From Acidobacteriota bacterium (GTDB lineage: Bacteria; Acidobacteriota; Vicinamibacteria; Vicinamibacterales; JAKQTR01), in NCBI GenBank assembly GCA_029562975.1, contig JAKQTR010000030.1, forward strand, positions 248,001 to 312,000: 64,000 bases of DNA, read 5' to 3'. Below are positions 27,329-36,864 of the stretch, one piece after another. The stretch's first letter is position 1, and the number at the start of each line of letters is the position of its first letter. Made by a program: the position numbers and the translations under genes. The notes beneath the pieces are model-generated. The model did not search any database. It saw only the letters and a list, made by a program, of their open reading frames with translations, and had not been told where the DNA came from.

Positions 27329-30300
27329 ATGCGTGTGAGGAACCTTGCCCTGCTGTTCCTGATGCTCCCGCTGGCGGTGCCGGCGATGGCGCAGGAGCAG
27401 AGGGCGTCTATCGAGGGCGTCATCAAGGATGCGTCCGGCGGCCGTGATGCCGGGCGTCACTGTTGAGGTGAGGAACCTGGAGGTCGGCTCGGTCGTCTCG
27501 ACCGTGACCGACGCCACGGGCGTCTACCGTTTTCCGGCGCTCCCGCCGGGCACCTATGACGTCACGGCGTCGCTCCAGGGCTTCAATACGATCAGGTCGG
27601 CCAACGTGCCGCTTGCCCTCGGCCAGATCAAGAAGGTGGATTTGGCGCTGACCGTCGCGGGCGTCACGGAGAGCGTGCAGGTGACCGCCGAGTCGCCGCT
27701 CGTCGACGTGAAGCAGAGCGCGCGCGCCACCAGCATCCGCGGCGAGCAGATCGACCTGCTGCCGAAGGGCCGCGACTTCTCGTCGCTGGTCACGCAGGCG
27801 CCGGGCGCCAACAACGAGGCCAAGCTTGGCGGCCTCTCGATTGACGGCGCGAGCGCCGGCGAGAACCGCTACATCGTGGACGGCGTCGAGGCGACCAACA
27901 TCATCAGCGGCACGCAGGGCAAGGAGCTGCTGACCGACTTCATCGAAGAGGTGCAGGTCAAGTCGTCGGGCTACACCGCCGAGTTCGGCGGCGCCACGGG
28001 CGGCGTGGTCAGCGCCGTCACGAAGAGCGGCACGAACAATTTCCGCGGCAGCCTGCGCGTCTACTTCGAGGGCGACGTGCTGGCCAGCGCGCGGAGCAAG
28101 TCGCTGCGGCTGAACCCGACGAACTCCGAAGTCGCGGAGTACTGGACGTACCCGGAGGACGAGTGGACGCGGTTCGATCCCGGCTTCTCGCTGGGCGGCC
28201 CGATCTGGCGGGACAAGGCGTGGTATTTCGTCGCCTACCAGCCGCGCATCAGCAAGTGGACGCGCAGCGTGTCGCCGGAGACTGCCGGCACGCCCACCGC
28301 CACGCCGGTGTCCGGCGTGACCCAGAAGTACCTGGGCCGCAACTTCTCCGCGAACCAGACCGCGCAGATCAGCAACAGCCTCCGCACGCGCATCGCCTAC
28401 AACAACAGCTGGCTCAAGGACACCGGCAACCTGCCGGCCCTCGCTGGCACGGACGCGCCGGGCTCGGCGTACGACATCGACTGGACGTACCCGAACTGGA
28501 GCGCGTCGGCGCAGATCGACTGGGTGGCGACGCCGAACGTGTTCATCGGCGTGCGCGGCGGGTACTACTTCTCTGACGCGTTCAGCGAAGGGATTCCGAC
28601 CGACATCCGCTACATCTTCAGCACGGGCAACAACATCGGCCTGACCGGCCTCGACGGCACGGTGGTGCCGGCGTCGTACGGACGCCCGACGGGTTTCCAG
28701 AACGTCACCACCAACTGGTCCACCACGCGTGACCAGCAGACGCGCCTGAACGGCCAGATCGACGCGACGCTGTACCTCAACCTGGCCGGCCAGCACACGT
28801 GGAAGGCCGGCGTGCAGTTCGATCGGATCGGCAACAACGTCCTCGACGGCGAGCAGGCGAACATCGTCCGCATCCGCTGGAACTCGAACCTCGGCGGCGT
28901 TCGCGGCAACTACGGCTACTACCAGGTCCGCAGCAACGGCGTCAACCCGAGGATGGGATTCCTGACCGAGGGCGACGTCTACCTCAACAACTACGGGTTC
29001 TTCCTGCAGGATGCCTGGACGGTCAACAACAAGCTGACCGTCAACCTCGGCATCCGCACTGAGCAGGAGAAGGTGCCGGCCTACACCACGGGCGAGGGCA
29101 TCCCGGTCTATGGGATCGAGTTCGGCTTCAAGGACAAGCTGGCCCCGCGCGTCGGCTTCGCCTACGACGTCAAGGGCGACGGCAAGTGGAAGGCGTACGG
29201 GTCCTGGGGCGTGTTCTACGACATCTTCAAGCTGGCGCTGCCGCGCGGCTTGTTCGGCGGCGACAAGTGGCTCGAGTACTACTACACGCTCGACACCTAC
29301 GCGTGGGACACCCTGGCGTCCTCGTCCGGCTGCCCGCCGGCCTGCTCGGGCACGCTCTTCCGCGGCCCGGTGGACTTCCGTCACGCGACGTTCGGCTCGG
29401 ACGCGATCGAGCCCAACCTCAAGCCCATGAAGATGCAGGAGGCCTCGCTGGGCCTCGAGCACCAGCTCTCGCCGACCATGGCCATCAGCGCCCGTTACGT
29501 CCGCAAGTGGCTCAACCGCGCCATCGAGGACACGGGCTCGCTCGACGCCGACGGCAACGAGATCTACATCATCGCCAACCCGGGCGAAGGCCTGACGAAG
29601 CTCGCGTGGGCCGATCCGGCCGTGGATCAGCCGAAGGCCAAGCGCGACTACGACAGCGTGGAGCTGGCCTTCACGAAGAACCTGTCGAACCGCTGGTACT
29701 TCCGCGGCAGCTACATGTGGAGCCGCCTCTACGGCAACTACGCAGGCCTGTCGCAGTCCGACGAGGACGGCCGCACAGACCCGAACTCCGGGCGGTCGTT
29801 CGACTATCCGCTCATGAGCTTCGACGGGAAGGCCAAGCCGGTCTTCGGCGTCCTCGCCACCGACCGCACGCACCAGGTCAAGGCGCAGTTCATCTATCAG
29901 ATGCCCTGGGGCACGTCCGTGGGGCTCAATGAGTACATCGCGAGCGGACTCCCGGTGACCCGCGAGGTGGCGGTGATCCCGGGGAGCAACTTCCCGATGA
30001 TGTACCTCGGCCGCGGCAGCGACGGCCGCATGCCCATGTACTCGCGGACGGACCTGAGCGTTCAGCACGCGTTCAAGTTCGCGGGCAGCAGGCAGCTGCA
30101 CCTGGAACTGAACGTGGATAACGTGCTCAACCAGCGGGTCGCGGTGGCCAGGTTCAGCACCCTGAACCGCCCGGGCGAGGCGGTCGGCTTCAGTGAGACC
30201 GCGTTCTACCTCGGCCAGGTCAACGTCTCGAACCTGGTCGGCACCCTGACGCCCGACGCGCGCTTCCTGAAGGATCGCGACTTCCAGGGCGGCCGGTCGG

Positions 30301-30329
30301 CCCGCGTGGGCGTCCGGTTCCTGTTCTGA
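27329..30329 (+). CDS. TonB-dependent receptor with a frameshift after the signal peptide
   Basis: The body is a roughly 1000-residue outer-membrane receptor. It has a carboxypeptidase-regulatory-like domain (PGVTVEVRNLEVGSVV ... YRFPALPPGTYDV), a plug (ATSIRGEQIDLLPKGRDF, IVDGVEATN, VKSSGYTAEFGGATGG) and a long beta-barrel ending RVGVRFLF. The signal peptide (MRVRNLALLFLMLPLAV, cut after AMAQ) and the strand ASIEGVIKDASGG lie in another frame starting at ATG 27329 behind AAGGAGG. One extra C in GGCGGCC (27437-27443) shifts the frame; removing it restores DASGG-VMPGVTV. As sequenced, the signal peptide is cut off from the receptor. The substrate is unknown; it may be peptide or glycan uptake. 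Confidence 0.88.
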
Positions 30330-30344
30330 GCTGATTCGAACCGG

Positions 30345-30366
30345 CGCCGGGGCCTGGGCCCCGGCG
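30345..30366 (+). terminator. Hairpin after the TonB receptor gene
   Basis: A 10-bp GC stem (CGCCGGGGCC and complement) sits 15 bases after the receptor stop codon. It has a very short loop and no T-tract. Confidence 0.5.
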
Positions 30367-30380
30367 ATCCGATGGACCCC

Positions 30381-30420
30381 GGCCCCGCACGCCATCGCGG
30401 CCTGCGGGGCCGTTCCTTTT
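30381..30420 (+). terminator. Rho-independent terminator
   Basis: A 9-bp stem (GGCCCCGCA / TGCGGGGCC) with a 13-base loop is followed by GTTCCTTTT. It is the better terminator candidate for the TonB receptor gene and faces the convergent VWFA gene, which ends at 30426. Confidence 0.65.
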
Positions 30421-30425
30421 GCGGC

Positions 30426-32525
30426 CTACTGGCTCGCGGCGCGTTCCAGGATGATGGATCGACTCGCGCGGCCCACGATCCTGCCGTCCCACGTCACCAG
30501 CGCGCGCACCACGTACGAGCCGGGAGCCAGCGTCGCCAGGCTGACGGCGCCTTCCGCATACCACGCGCCGCCATCCGCCTCGTCAGCCACCGGAGGGACG
30601 GTTCCGACCAGTGCCGGCCCGTCCTCGGCCCGGGCCACCTCGAACTGGACGGCCGGGCGAAGCGCGGCCGCTGGCGCGTCCATGGCCGGCTGCAGCCGCC
30701 GCATCTCGACGTAGGCCGCCACGCTCGGCCCCGCAACGCGGCCGTCCACCACGAGCTTCATCTTGTCATCGACGCGCACGGCAGGGTCGGTCAGGACCAG
30801 GCTGCTCAGCCCGAGCGGCCCCGCCGGCGCGAGGCGCGCGTCGAGACGGCGCTCGACGCCCCCGGCCCGGTTCGCCGAGTCGATGGCCACCGCCCGGACG
30901 ACGTACTCCCCGCTCTTGATGCCAAAGCCGGACGAGTAATAGACGCAGCGCACGCCGCCTCCGCGCTCGATGAGTCCGGCCGGCCGCTGGACGGCGGAGC
31001 CGGCGCCCCTCCCGGACGAATCGGTCACGAGGTGGCCCACCTCGAAGTCGGCCGTCGTGCCGGCGCCGCAGCCGATCTCGGCGGCCATCAGCACGCGCAC
31101 GCCGCCGGCTCGGGAGTCGCCGATGACGTACGTCGTGAGGTCCATCGGCACGGTGACCGGCAGGTGCGGCGAGTTGAGCGCCCGCGTGACACGCTGCGCC
31201 ATCGAGGCCGACGCGGCGGCCGGATCCACCGTGAACTGCCGGCGCGCCCTGACGTGCACGCCCGGCCGCGCCACCTTGATGGAGACGTTGTGGGCCTTGC
31301 CGTCGCGGTCGTCCGGTGCCGGTTCGAACGCCACCAAGTACGACGCCGAGGTCTCCCTCGCGATCCGCTCGAAGGCCGGGTCGATCGCGACCGTCAGGTT
31401 GAAGTACGCGCCTCCGGCCTGCCCGGCCAGCTCCCCCAGCCCGTCGTTGAGCAGCCGGGCGTCTTCCAGGGGCGTCCGCGACGGAAAGCGCTCGAGCACG
31501 TCGAACGCTTCGAGAAACGCCCGGTCGAGATGGAGCACGTAGAGGTTCACGCGCGCCGCCTGGCTCAGGCTCCCGAGCCACGCCAGGTCGCCGGACCCCT
31601 CGAGCAGGCCGAATGACGCTCCCGTGACGAGCGATTCGCCGATGAAGATGACGTGCTTCTGGCCCTCGATGATCGCGAGGCGGCGGATGAGGAACTCGAG
31701 CGCCCGGCTGCTCGACTGCGCCGACGCCCGCGCCGTGAACAGCTTGCTCTGGGCCTCGGCTTCGAGGTTCATCCGGCAGTTCTGCAGCTCGGTGTCGGAG
31801 CGCGCGAAGCCGCACTCCATCCGCACGGCGTTCTCGAAGATCCGCTTCCGGTCGCCGCCCACTTGCAGCGCGAGCGCCTCGGTCAGGCTGACGTTCACGT
31901 TCGCGAGGTACTTGTTGGCCCCGCCGCCGGTGACCTTGAGCAGGGCCTCCCGGATGGCGGCGCGGTCGGCGGTGAAATCGACGGTCACGCCCGCCGGGAG
32001 CGTCACGAGCGCCACCAGGTCGTTCGGCGCCAGCGTCTGGACGAACTGCCGGGCTGCTTCCATCGCCCCGCGTCCGCCGCCGCGCGTCATGTTGCCCGCG
32101 TCGACGGCGAGCACGAACAGGCGCCCCGGGGCGGACCTCGTGTTCGAGCTGTACTCCGCGCGCATCATGACCCGGTCTTCAACGTTGAGGGTCGGGACCT
32201 GCGTGCGGTCGGGCGCCGTCGCGAACCGGTCGGCATGCGACAGGAACTCGGCCGACACGACGCGGCGCGGCCTGCCTTCGACCGTGACGCTGAAGTCCTC
32301 GGGGGCAAGGCCCACGATCGGGCGGCCGTCCTTGTCCACGACGATCACATCGACGGGAACGAGATCGACGCCGGAGCGGAAAACAGGCTCCTGCGGCTGC
32401 GCGGCCGCCGGCTGCGACTGCGGCGGCCGGAACGCCGGCTGCGCCGCCTGCTGGGGCGCGGAACCAGCCGCGGCGAACGACGCCCCGACCAGGACGGCAG
32501 CGACTGAAGCACGAAGACGATGCAT
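30426..32525 (-). CDS. VWFA-related protein, acidobacterial type
   Basis: This 699-residue exported protein has a signal peptide (MHRLRASVAAVLVGASFAA) and a Gln/Pro linker. An N-terminal strand block, FRSGVDLVPVDVIVVDKDGRPI ... LAPEDFSVTVEGRP, marks the VWFA-related acidobacterial family. A von Willebrand A-like domain follows (LFVLAVDAGNMTRGG, LVALVTLP, HVIFIGESLV). The metal-site Ser pattern DxSxS is replaced by DAGNM, so metal-dependent adhesion is doubtful. The C-terminal half has repeated beta domains (VRVLMAAEIGC, GEYVVRAVAID, GSYVVRALVTWDG). It is likely periplasmic or surface-exposed. Confidence 0.8.
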   Translation of the reverse strand: MHRLRASVAAVLVGASFAAAGSAPQQAAQPAFRPPQSQPAAAQPQEPVFRSGVDLVPVDVIVVDKDGRPIVGLAPEDFSVTVEGRPRRVVSAEFLSHADRFATAPDRTQVPTLNVEDRVMMRAEYSSNTRSAPGRLFVLAVDAGNMTRGGGRGAMEAARQFVQTLAPNDLVALVTLPAGVTVDFTADRAAIREALLKVTGGGANKYLANVNVSLTEALALQVGGDRKRIFENAVRMECGFARSDTELQNCRMNLEAEAQSKLFTARASAQSSSRALEFLIRRLAIIEGQKHVIFIGESLVTGASFGLLEGSGDLAWLGSLSQAARVNLYVLHLDRAFLEAFDVLERFPSRTPLEDARLLNDGLGELAGQAGGAYFNLTVAIDPAFERIARETSASYLVAFEPAPDDRDGKAHNVSIKVARPGVHVRARRQFTVDPAAASASMAQRVTRALNSPHLPVTVPMDLTTYVIGDSRAGGVRVLMAAEIGCGAGTTADFEVGHLVTDSSGRGAGSAVQRPAGLIERGGGVRCVYYSSGFGIKSGEYVVRAVAIDSANRAGGVERRLDARLAPAGPLGLSSLVLTDPAVRVDDKMKLVVDGRVAGPSVAAYVEMRRLQPAMDAPAAALRPAVQFEVARAEDGPALVGTVPPVADEADGGAWYAEGAVSLATLAPGSYVVRALVTWDGRIVGRASRSIILERAASQ

Positions 32526-32718
32526 GAGGGAGTCTCCGGAGCTGTGGCTTCATAGTACCCCCGGGAACCGCCGAAGACGGCGGCGCTCGGAACGGGCATC
32601 GAGGGCCAGTCGCCAGAGAGGGCCATGGAGCGCGTGCGGAGCCGGAACTCGGGACGCCGCTGGCCCCGCTGAAGCCGCGCCTTCGGGACAGGCGAACGGC
32701 CGGAGTAAGATCCCGGGT

Positions 32719-34707
32719 GTGACTGCCAGGAAGCCCAGGGCGAAGCCGCGCACCGCCTTCCCTGCTGCCGCGTCCGGTCCTGCGGTGCAGCCCGCGCCCC
32801 CGCACCCGACGTCGGCTCGCCATCATCCGCTGTTGATCCCCGCGCTGCTCCTGATCGTCGCCGCGTCCGGGGCGTGGGCCTTCGCGACCAGTTTCGACGG
32901 CGTCCTCGTCCTGGACGACGTGCGCGCGATCGTGCGGAACCAGACGATCCGAACGTTGTGGCCGGTGACGATTCCCCTGTCGCCGCCGTCCGCCTCCACG
33001 GTGGCAGGCCGGCCTGTGGCCAACCTCACCTTCGCCCTCAGCTATGCGCTCGGATCGTCCACGCCGGAGGCGATCGATCCGGCCGCGTTCCACGCCGCCA
33101 ACCTCGCGATCCATCTGACGGCCGCCTTGCTGCTGTTCGGCGTCGTGCGGAGGACGCTGTCGTCTCCGAGACTCCGCCCGGTCTTCGGAGCCGCGCCGCC
33201 ATGGCTCGCGGGGGCCGTCGCCCTCATCTGGGTCGTGCACCCGCTGCAGACGTCGGCGGTGACCTACGTCGCGCAACGCGTCGAGTCGTTGATGGGGCTT
33301 TTCTATCTGCTGACCATGTACGCCTCGATTCGGGCGGCGGACGGCGGACGCCGCGGGCGCTGGTGGACGGCGGCGGCCGTCGCAGGCTGCGCGGCCGGGA
33401 TGGCCACGAAGGAGACGATGGTGACCGCGCCGGTCGCCGTGGCGATCTGGGACCGCCTGTTCCGCCAGCCGGACACGTCCGGACGCGGCCGCGTGAGATG
33501 GGGCACGGTGGCGGGACTGGCGGCGACGTGGCTCCTGCTGGCCGTACTCGTCCAGCGGCAGTTCCGGGGGCCGTCGGTCAATCTCGACCCGTCGACGGTC
33601 TGGCTCTACGCGCGCACCCAAGCGGAGGTGATCGTGCATTACCTTCGGCTCGCGTTCGTGCCGTCGCCGCTGGTGTTCCTCTACGACTGGGCGCTGATGC
33701 CCGCGCCGCTGTGGAGGGCCTGGCAGGCGGCCGTCGTGCTCGCGCTGCTCGCGCTGACGGCGGCCGGGCTCGTCGGCAGGCACCCGGCCTCGTTCCTGGG
33801 CGCGTGGTTCTTCCTGATCCTGGCGCCCTCCTCCAGCGTGCTGCCCATCATCACCGAAGTGGCAGCCGAGCACCGCATGTATCTGCCGCTGGCGTCGGTC
33901 GTGGCGGGCGTGGTGGTCGGGCTGTTCCTGCTCGGACAGCGCCTCGTGCCCTCATCCTCTGCCGCGTCGCGGCTGACGGCGGCACGCGCCTCCGCCGCCA
34001 TCGTCCTCGCCGCGGCCGTGGTCGCACTGGGCCTCGGCACCCGCGCCCGCAGCCACGTCTACGCGAGCGCGGTCGGCCTGTGGCAGGACACGGTGGAGAA
34101 GCGCCCGGAGGATGCGCGGCCGCACATCGCGTACGGGGAAGCGCTTGCGGCGGCGGGCCGGTTCGCGGAGGCGGAGGCCGAGCTGCGCAAGGGGACGGAA
34201 CTCGCGCCTCAGGACGCCTTCGCGCTGGTGCGGCTCGGCAGCGTGCTGGCGCAGCAGCGCAAGTACGACGAGGCCGTTTCGCACCTGGTGACCGCTCTGG
34301 CCGTCAGCCCCGGCAACTTCGACGCGCACCGCTTCCTCGCCGACATCCGCGCCCTGCGCGGCGAAGATGAGTCGGCGGTGGAGCACTACGAGGCCGCACT
34401 TGCGACGGTGCCGGCCGATGCGCGCGTGCTGACGGCGCTGGCGGCGGTCCTGGCTGGATCGCGGGACCCGAACGTGCGGAACCCGGCGCGGGCCAGGGGG
34501 TACGCGGAACGGGCCGTGGCGGCGACGGGCGGACAGGACGCACGCGCCCTGCAGGCGCTCTCGGCCGCGCAGGCGGCGGACGGGTCACTGGCCGAGGCCG
34601 CGCGTACCGCACGGTCGGCCGCGGCGGTGGCCAGGGCCCGGGGCGAGATTGCCCTGGCCGACGCCCTCGAGTACCGCGCTCTCTCGTACGAGAGCGTGCG
34701 GAAGTAG
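32719..34707 (+). CDS. TMTC-like multi-pass membrane protein with TPR repeats
   Basis: This 662-residue protein has an N-terminal membrane half with about eleven helices. A luminal/periplasmic acidic motif after the first helix (VLVLDDVRAIVRNQTIR) matches the DD-containing loop of TMTC-type or PMT-like glycosyltransferases. HPLQTSAVTYVAQRVESLMGLFY is also typical, here split as HPLQTSAVTYVAQR and VESLMGLFYL. From about residue 450 there are four or five TPR repeats (EDARPHIAYGEALAAAGRFAEAE as EDARPHIAYGEALA then AGRFAEAEAEL). The family includes O-mannosyltransferases, but bacterial roles are mostly unproven. The start is GTG 32719. Confidence 0.75.
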   Translation: MTARKPRAKPRTAFPAAASGPAVQPAPPHPTSARHHPLLIPALLLIVAASGAWAFATSFDGVLVLDDVRAIVRNQTIRTLWPVTIPLSPPSASTVAGRPVANLTFALSYALGSSTPEAIDPAAFHAANLAIHLTAALLLFGVVRRTLSSPRLRPVFGAAPPWLAGAVALIWVVHPLQTSAVTYVAQRVESLMGLFYLLTMYASIRAADGGRRGRWWTAAAVAGCAAGMATKETMVTAPVAVAIWDRLFRQPDTSGRGRVRWGTVAGLAATWLLLAVLVQRQFRGPSVNLDPSTVWLYARTQAEVIVHYLRLAFVPSPLVFLYDWALMPAPLWRAWQAAVVLALLALTAAGLVGRHPASFLGAWFFLILAPSSSVLPIITEVAAEHRMYLPLASVVAGVVVGLFLLGQRLVPSSSAASRLTAARASAAIVLAAAVVALGLGTRARSHVYASAVGLWQDTVEKRPEDARPHIAYGEALAAAGRFAEAEAELRKGTELAPQDAFALVRLGSVLAQQRKYDEAVSHLVTALAVSPGNFDAHRFLADIRALRGEDESAVEHYEAALATVPADARVLTALAAVLAGSRDPNVRNPARARGYAERAVAATGGQDARALQALSAAQAADGSLAEAARTARSAAAVARARGEIALADALEYRALSYESVRK

Positions 34708-34713
34708 CGCTGC

Positions 34714-34740
34714 CGGCCGAACAGGAGCCCTGTTCGGCCG
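34714..34740. terminator. Perfect 12-bp hairpin between convergent genes
   Basis: CGGCCGAACAGG pairs perfectly with CCTGTTCGGCCG across a 3-base AGC loop, 7 bases after the TPR gene stop. The OmpA gene ends on the other strand at 34880. There is no T-tract. Confidence 0.65.
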
Positions 34741-34879
34741 TGAAACGCGGGACGACAGGGGCGGAGGGCGCCCCCCGGCCTCCAGCGGCCGGGCCTCGAC
34801 CGAGAGCCCGCCTGGCGGACGCGGAAACTGGGCGCGTGCGGAGGCGCACGCGGCGCCTCCGCACGGTCCCCGACGCCGG

Positions 34880-35548
34880 CTACTGAAGGACGTTGACGAC
34901 GATCCGCCGGTTCTGCGCGCGATCGGCCCGCGTCTTGTTCGGCGCAACGGGCTTGTCCGGCCCGTAGCTGATCACGCTCATCTTGTGCAGCGGGATCTGG
35001 TGCTGATCGTGAAGGTACATCTTCACGGCCTCGGCGCGCTCCAGCCCGAGCCTGTAGTTGAGCTCCTTCGGACCGGTCGAGTCGGTGTGGCCTTCGATCT
35101 CGAAGAACACCAGCTGGCCGTCGTTCTTCACGCGAGTGGCCAGCTCGTCCAGCTTGGCCTTGGAGCCCTCTGGCAGCTCGGTCCTGCCGACGCCGAAGTT
35201 GGCCTGGTCGGCCGACAGCGCCACGCTGTAGACCAGCTTGCGCGACGCCTTGTCGAGCGTCGCGACCTTCGCGTCGGCCGCCACGGCCTTCGCATCGGCG
35301 TCGGCGGCCGCCTTGCGCGCCGCGTCGGCTGAGCCCTGAACCGCTCCGACCTTCTGGTCGACGACGTTGATCTTGCCTTCGTTGGCCTTCGTGCGCTCCT
35401 GCGCCTCCTCGAGCGACTTGGTCAGCGACTCGACCTTGGTGTTCACGTCCGCGACGTTCTTGTTGACGTATCCCTTCGTGGCGCACGCAGACGCCCCGAA
35501 TATCGCGACGGTGACCAACACGACTCCCGATGCCAGCTTGTGACCCAT
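34880..35548 (-). CDS. OmpA-family peptidoglycan-binding lipoprotein
   Basis: This 222-residue protein has a lipoprotein signal (VTVAIFGASAC, with Cys as the likely lipidation site), a coiled-coil of about 80 residues rich in Ala, Lys and Asp (VNKNVADVNTKVESLTKSL and on), and a C-terminal OmpA domain. The OmpA signatures are FFEIEGHTDSTGPKELNYRLG, in parts FFEIEGHTDSTG and LNYRLGLERAEAV, then VISYGPDKPVAPNKT and RAQNRRIVV. It should tether the outer membrane to peptidoglycan in a Pal-like way. ATG 35548 is preferred over GTG 35554 because GGAG is well spaced for it. It follows the VWFA gene by 13 bases, so the two are probably co-transcribed. Confidence 0.88.
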   Translation of the reverse strand: MGHKLASGVVLVTVAIFGASACATKGYVNKNVADVNTKVESLTKSLEEAQERTKANEGKINVVDQKVGAVQGSADAARKAAADADAKAVAADAKVATLDKASRKLVYSVALSADQANFGVGRTELPEGSKAKLDELATRVKNDGQLVFFEIEGHTDSTGPKELNYRLGLERAEAVKMYLHDQHQIPLHKMSVISYGPDKPVAPNKTRADRAQNRRIVVNVLQ

Positions 35549-35561
35549 CTCCACTCCTTTG

Positions 35562-36521
35562 CTACTGTGAACCGACGCTGGGGCCCGTCACGTAGCCTCC
35601 CCGGGCCCGCACAGACAGGTTCTTCTTGCGCACGCCGATCGACAGCGGATGCCAGCCGGTGCGGGCGCTCGCCTGGAACCCGATCAGGTACTGGTGGCGC
35701 AGCTCCGCGAGGATGCGGCGCGCCACCTGGCTCGTCTCGGACGGCGACCCGGCGAAGAATGCGTCCCCGCCGGTCCAGGCGGCCAGATCCAGCAGCGTCG
35801 CCTGGGACGCATCGTCGATGACGGTGGTCTCGTCCGGCACGCCGCCGATGCGGTCGGCGCCGACGCGGACCGCCACGACGTAGACCGGCACGTCGATCTC
35901 GCTCGCGATCCGCGACACCTCGGGCGGCGTCAGTTCGCTGCCGTTGTCGATGCCGTCGGTCACCACCAGGACGGCCCGACGCGGCCGCTGGCGCCCGGTG
36001 AGCGGCCGCGCGGCCTCGGCAATCGCGTCGTAGAGCGACGTCATGCCGTACGGCTGCAGCGCGTCGAGGTGCGGCAGCACGGAGAGCGGGTCGCTCGTGA
36101 ACGGATGGACCGTGCGCAGGTTCCGGTCGAAGCTGAGGAGCGCGACCTCGTCGCGCCCAGGCTCGACCCACCGCACGACGTGCCCGACGATGTCGCGGGC
36201 GGCCGCCATCCTGCCGGCCAGCTTCATGCTGCCGCTCGAGTCCACCAGCACCGCCAGGCTCACGCCGCTCGCGTCCGACTGGAACGCGAGGATCGGCACG
36301 CGCTCGCCGTTCACGTTGAGCTGGAAGTCGTGGCGCGTCAGCCCGAGCACCGGCCGGCCGCGCTGATCGCGCACGGTGGCCGACACGCGCACGAGATCGA
36401 CACCGGACCGGAACGTCGTCTTCACTGGCAAAGCCTGCCCTGCCTGAGCGGAAACCAGGTCGCCGGCCGACGACAGCCCCGCCATGAACAGCGACAGGAC
36501 GGCGATGGCCCCGCGTCTCAC
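35562..36521 (-). CDS. VWFA-related protein, acidobacterial type
   Basis: This 319-residue exported protein carries the family start (TTFRSGVDLVRVSATVRDQRG) and an intact von Willebrand A domain. The metal-site motif DSSGSM is present (LAVLVDSSGSMKLAGR), with the later Thr in GMTSLYDAI and Asp in VVTDGIDNGS. It ends RHQYLIGF ... LSIGVRKKNLSVRARGGY, typical of the family. Unlike the larger paralogue at 30426-32525, its metal site looks functional. I chose GTG 36521, which gives a signal peptide (VRRGAIAVLSLFMAGLSSAG). The first frame start further upstream adds unrelated sequence. Confidence 0.82.
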   Translation of the reverse strand: MRRGAIAVLSLFMAGLSSAGDLVSAQAGQALPVKTTFRSGVDLVRVSATVRDQRGRPVLGLTRHDFQLNVNGERVPILAFQSDASGVSLAVLVDSSGSMKLAGRMAAARDIVGHVVRWVEPGRDEVALLSFDRNLRTVHPFTSDPLSVLPHLDALQPYGMTSLYDAIAEAARPLTGRQRPRRAVLVVTDGIDNGSELTPPEVSRIASEIDVPVYVVAVRVGADRIGGVPDETTVIDDASQATLLDLAAWTGGDAFFAGSPSETSQVARRILAELRHQYLIGFQASARTGWHPLSIGVRKKNLSVRARGGYVTGPSVGSQ

Positions 36522-36864
36522 GCCACGAAGTGAATCAAGACCCGTGCCAGAGAAGGACGGAGCGGACACGCGAAAAACGGCCGGAACGGACGCGGGCACG
36601 GCTGCTCGCGCACCGGGATGTGTAAGAACTACACCGTCTGCGTGAGCGCCATATACTTGTTGTCCGACCGGCCTGACCGTGGATTGGCGGAGACGCTCGG
36701 CTTGTCCAGGAAGGCCGCACACACGCCTGGCCTCCGGAGCGTTCGAGACCGGATCCGGCGGGCGGAGCCGCCTGGCGCACACTCGGAAAAGGACGGGCAG
36801 CGGGCTGGGCCGAGGCGCGGGGGGTTGGGGCACTTCGGGCGCTTGCGCTACTCTATCACCGCCC
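36522..36864. other. Divergent gap with a small dyad
   Basis: These 343 bases separate the VWFA gene (-) and the next gene (+). GTGTAAGAACTACAC at 36620-36634 is a 5-bp dyad, and a TATACT (36652-36657, + strand) may be a -10, but no -35 fits it. Nothing else is recognisable. Confidence 0.45.

Noticed and set aside
27437-27443. Programmed ribosomal frameshift at the TonB receptor lesion
   Set aside because: GGCGGCC is not a slippery heptamer, there is no obvious stimulatory hairpin or internal Shine-Dalgarno, and a signal peptide is an unlikely place for such control.
32718-34707. TPR protein as an O-GlcNAc transferase
   Set aside because: The repeats are C-terminal to a multi-pass membrane domain, and no OGT catalytic domain is present. 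A TMTC-like layout fits better.
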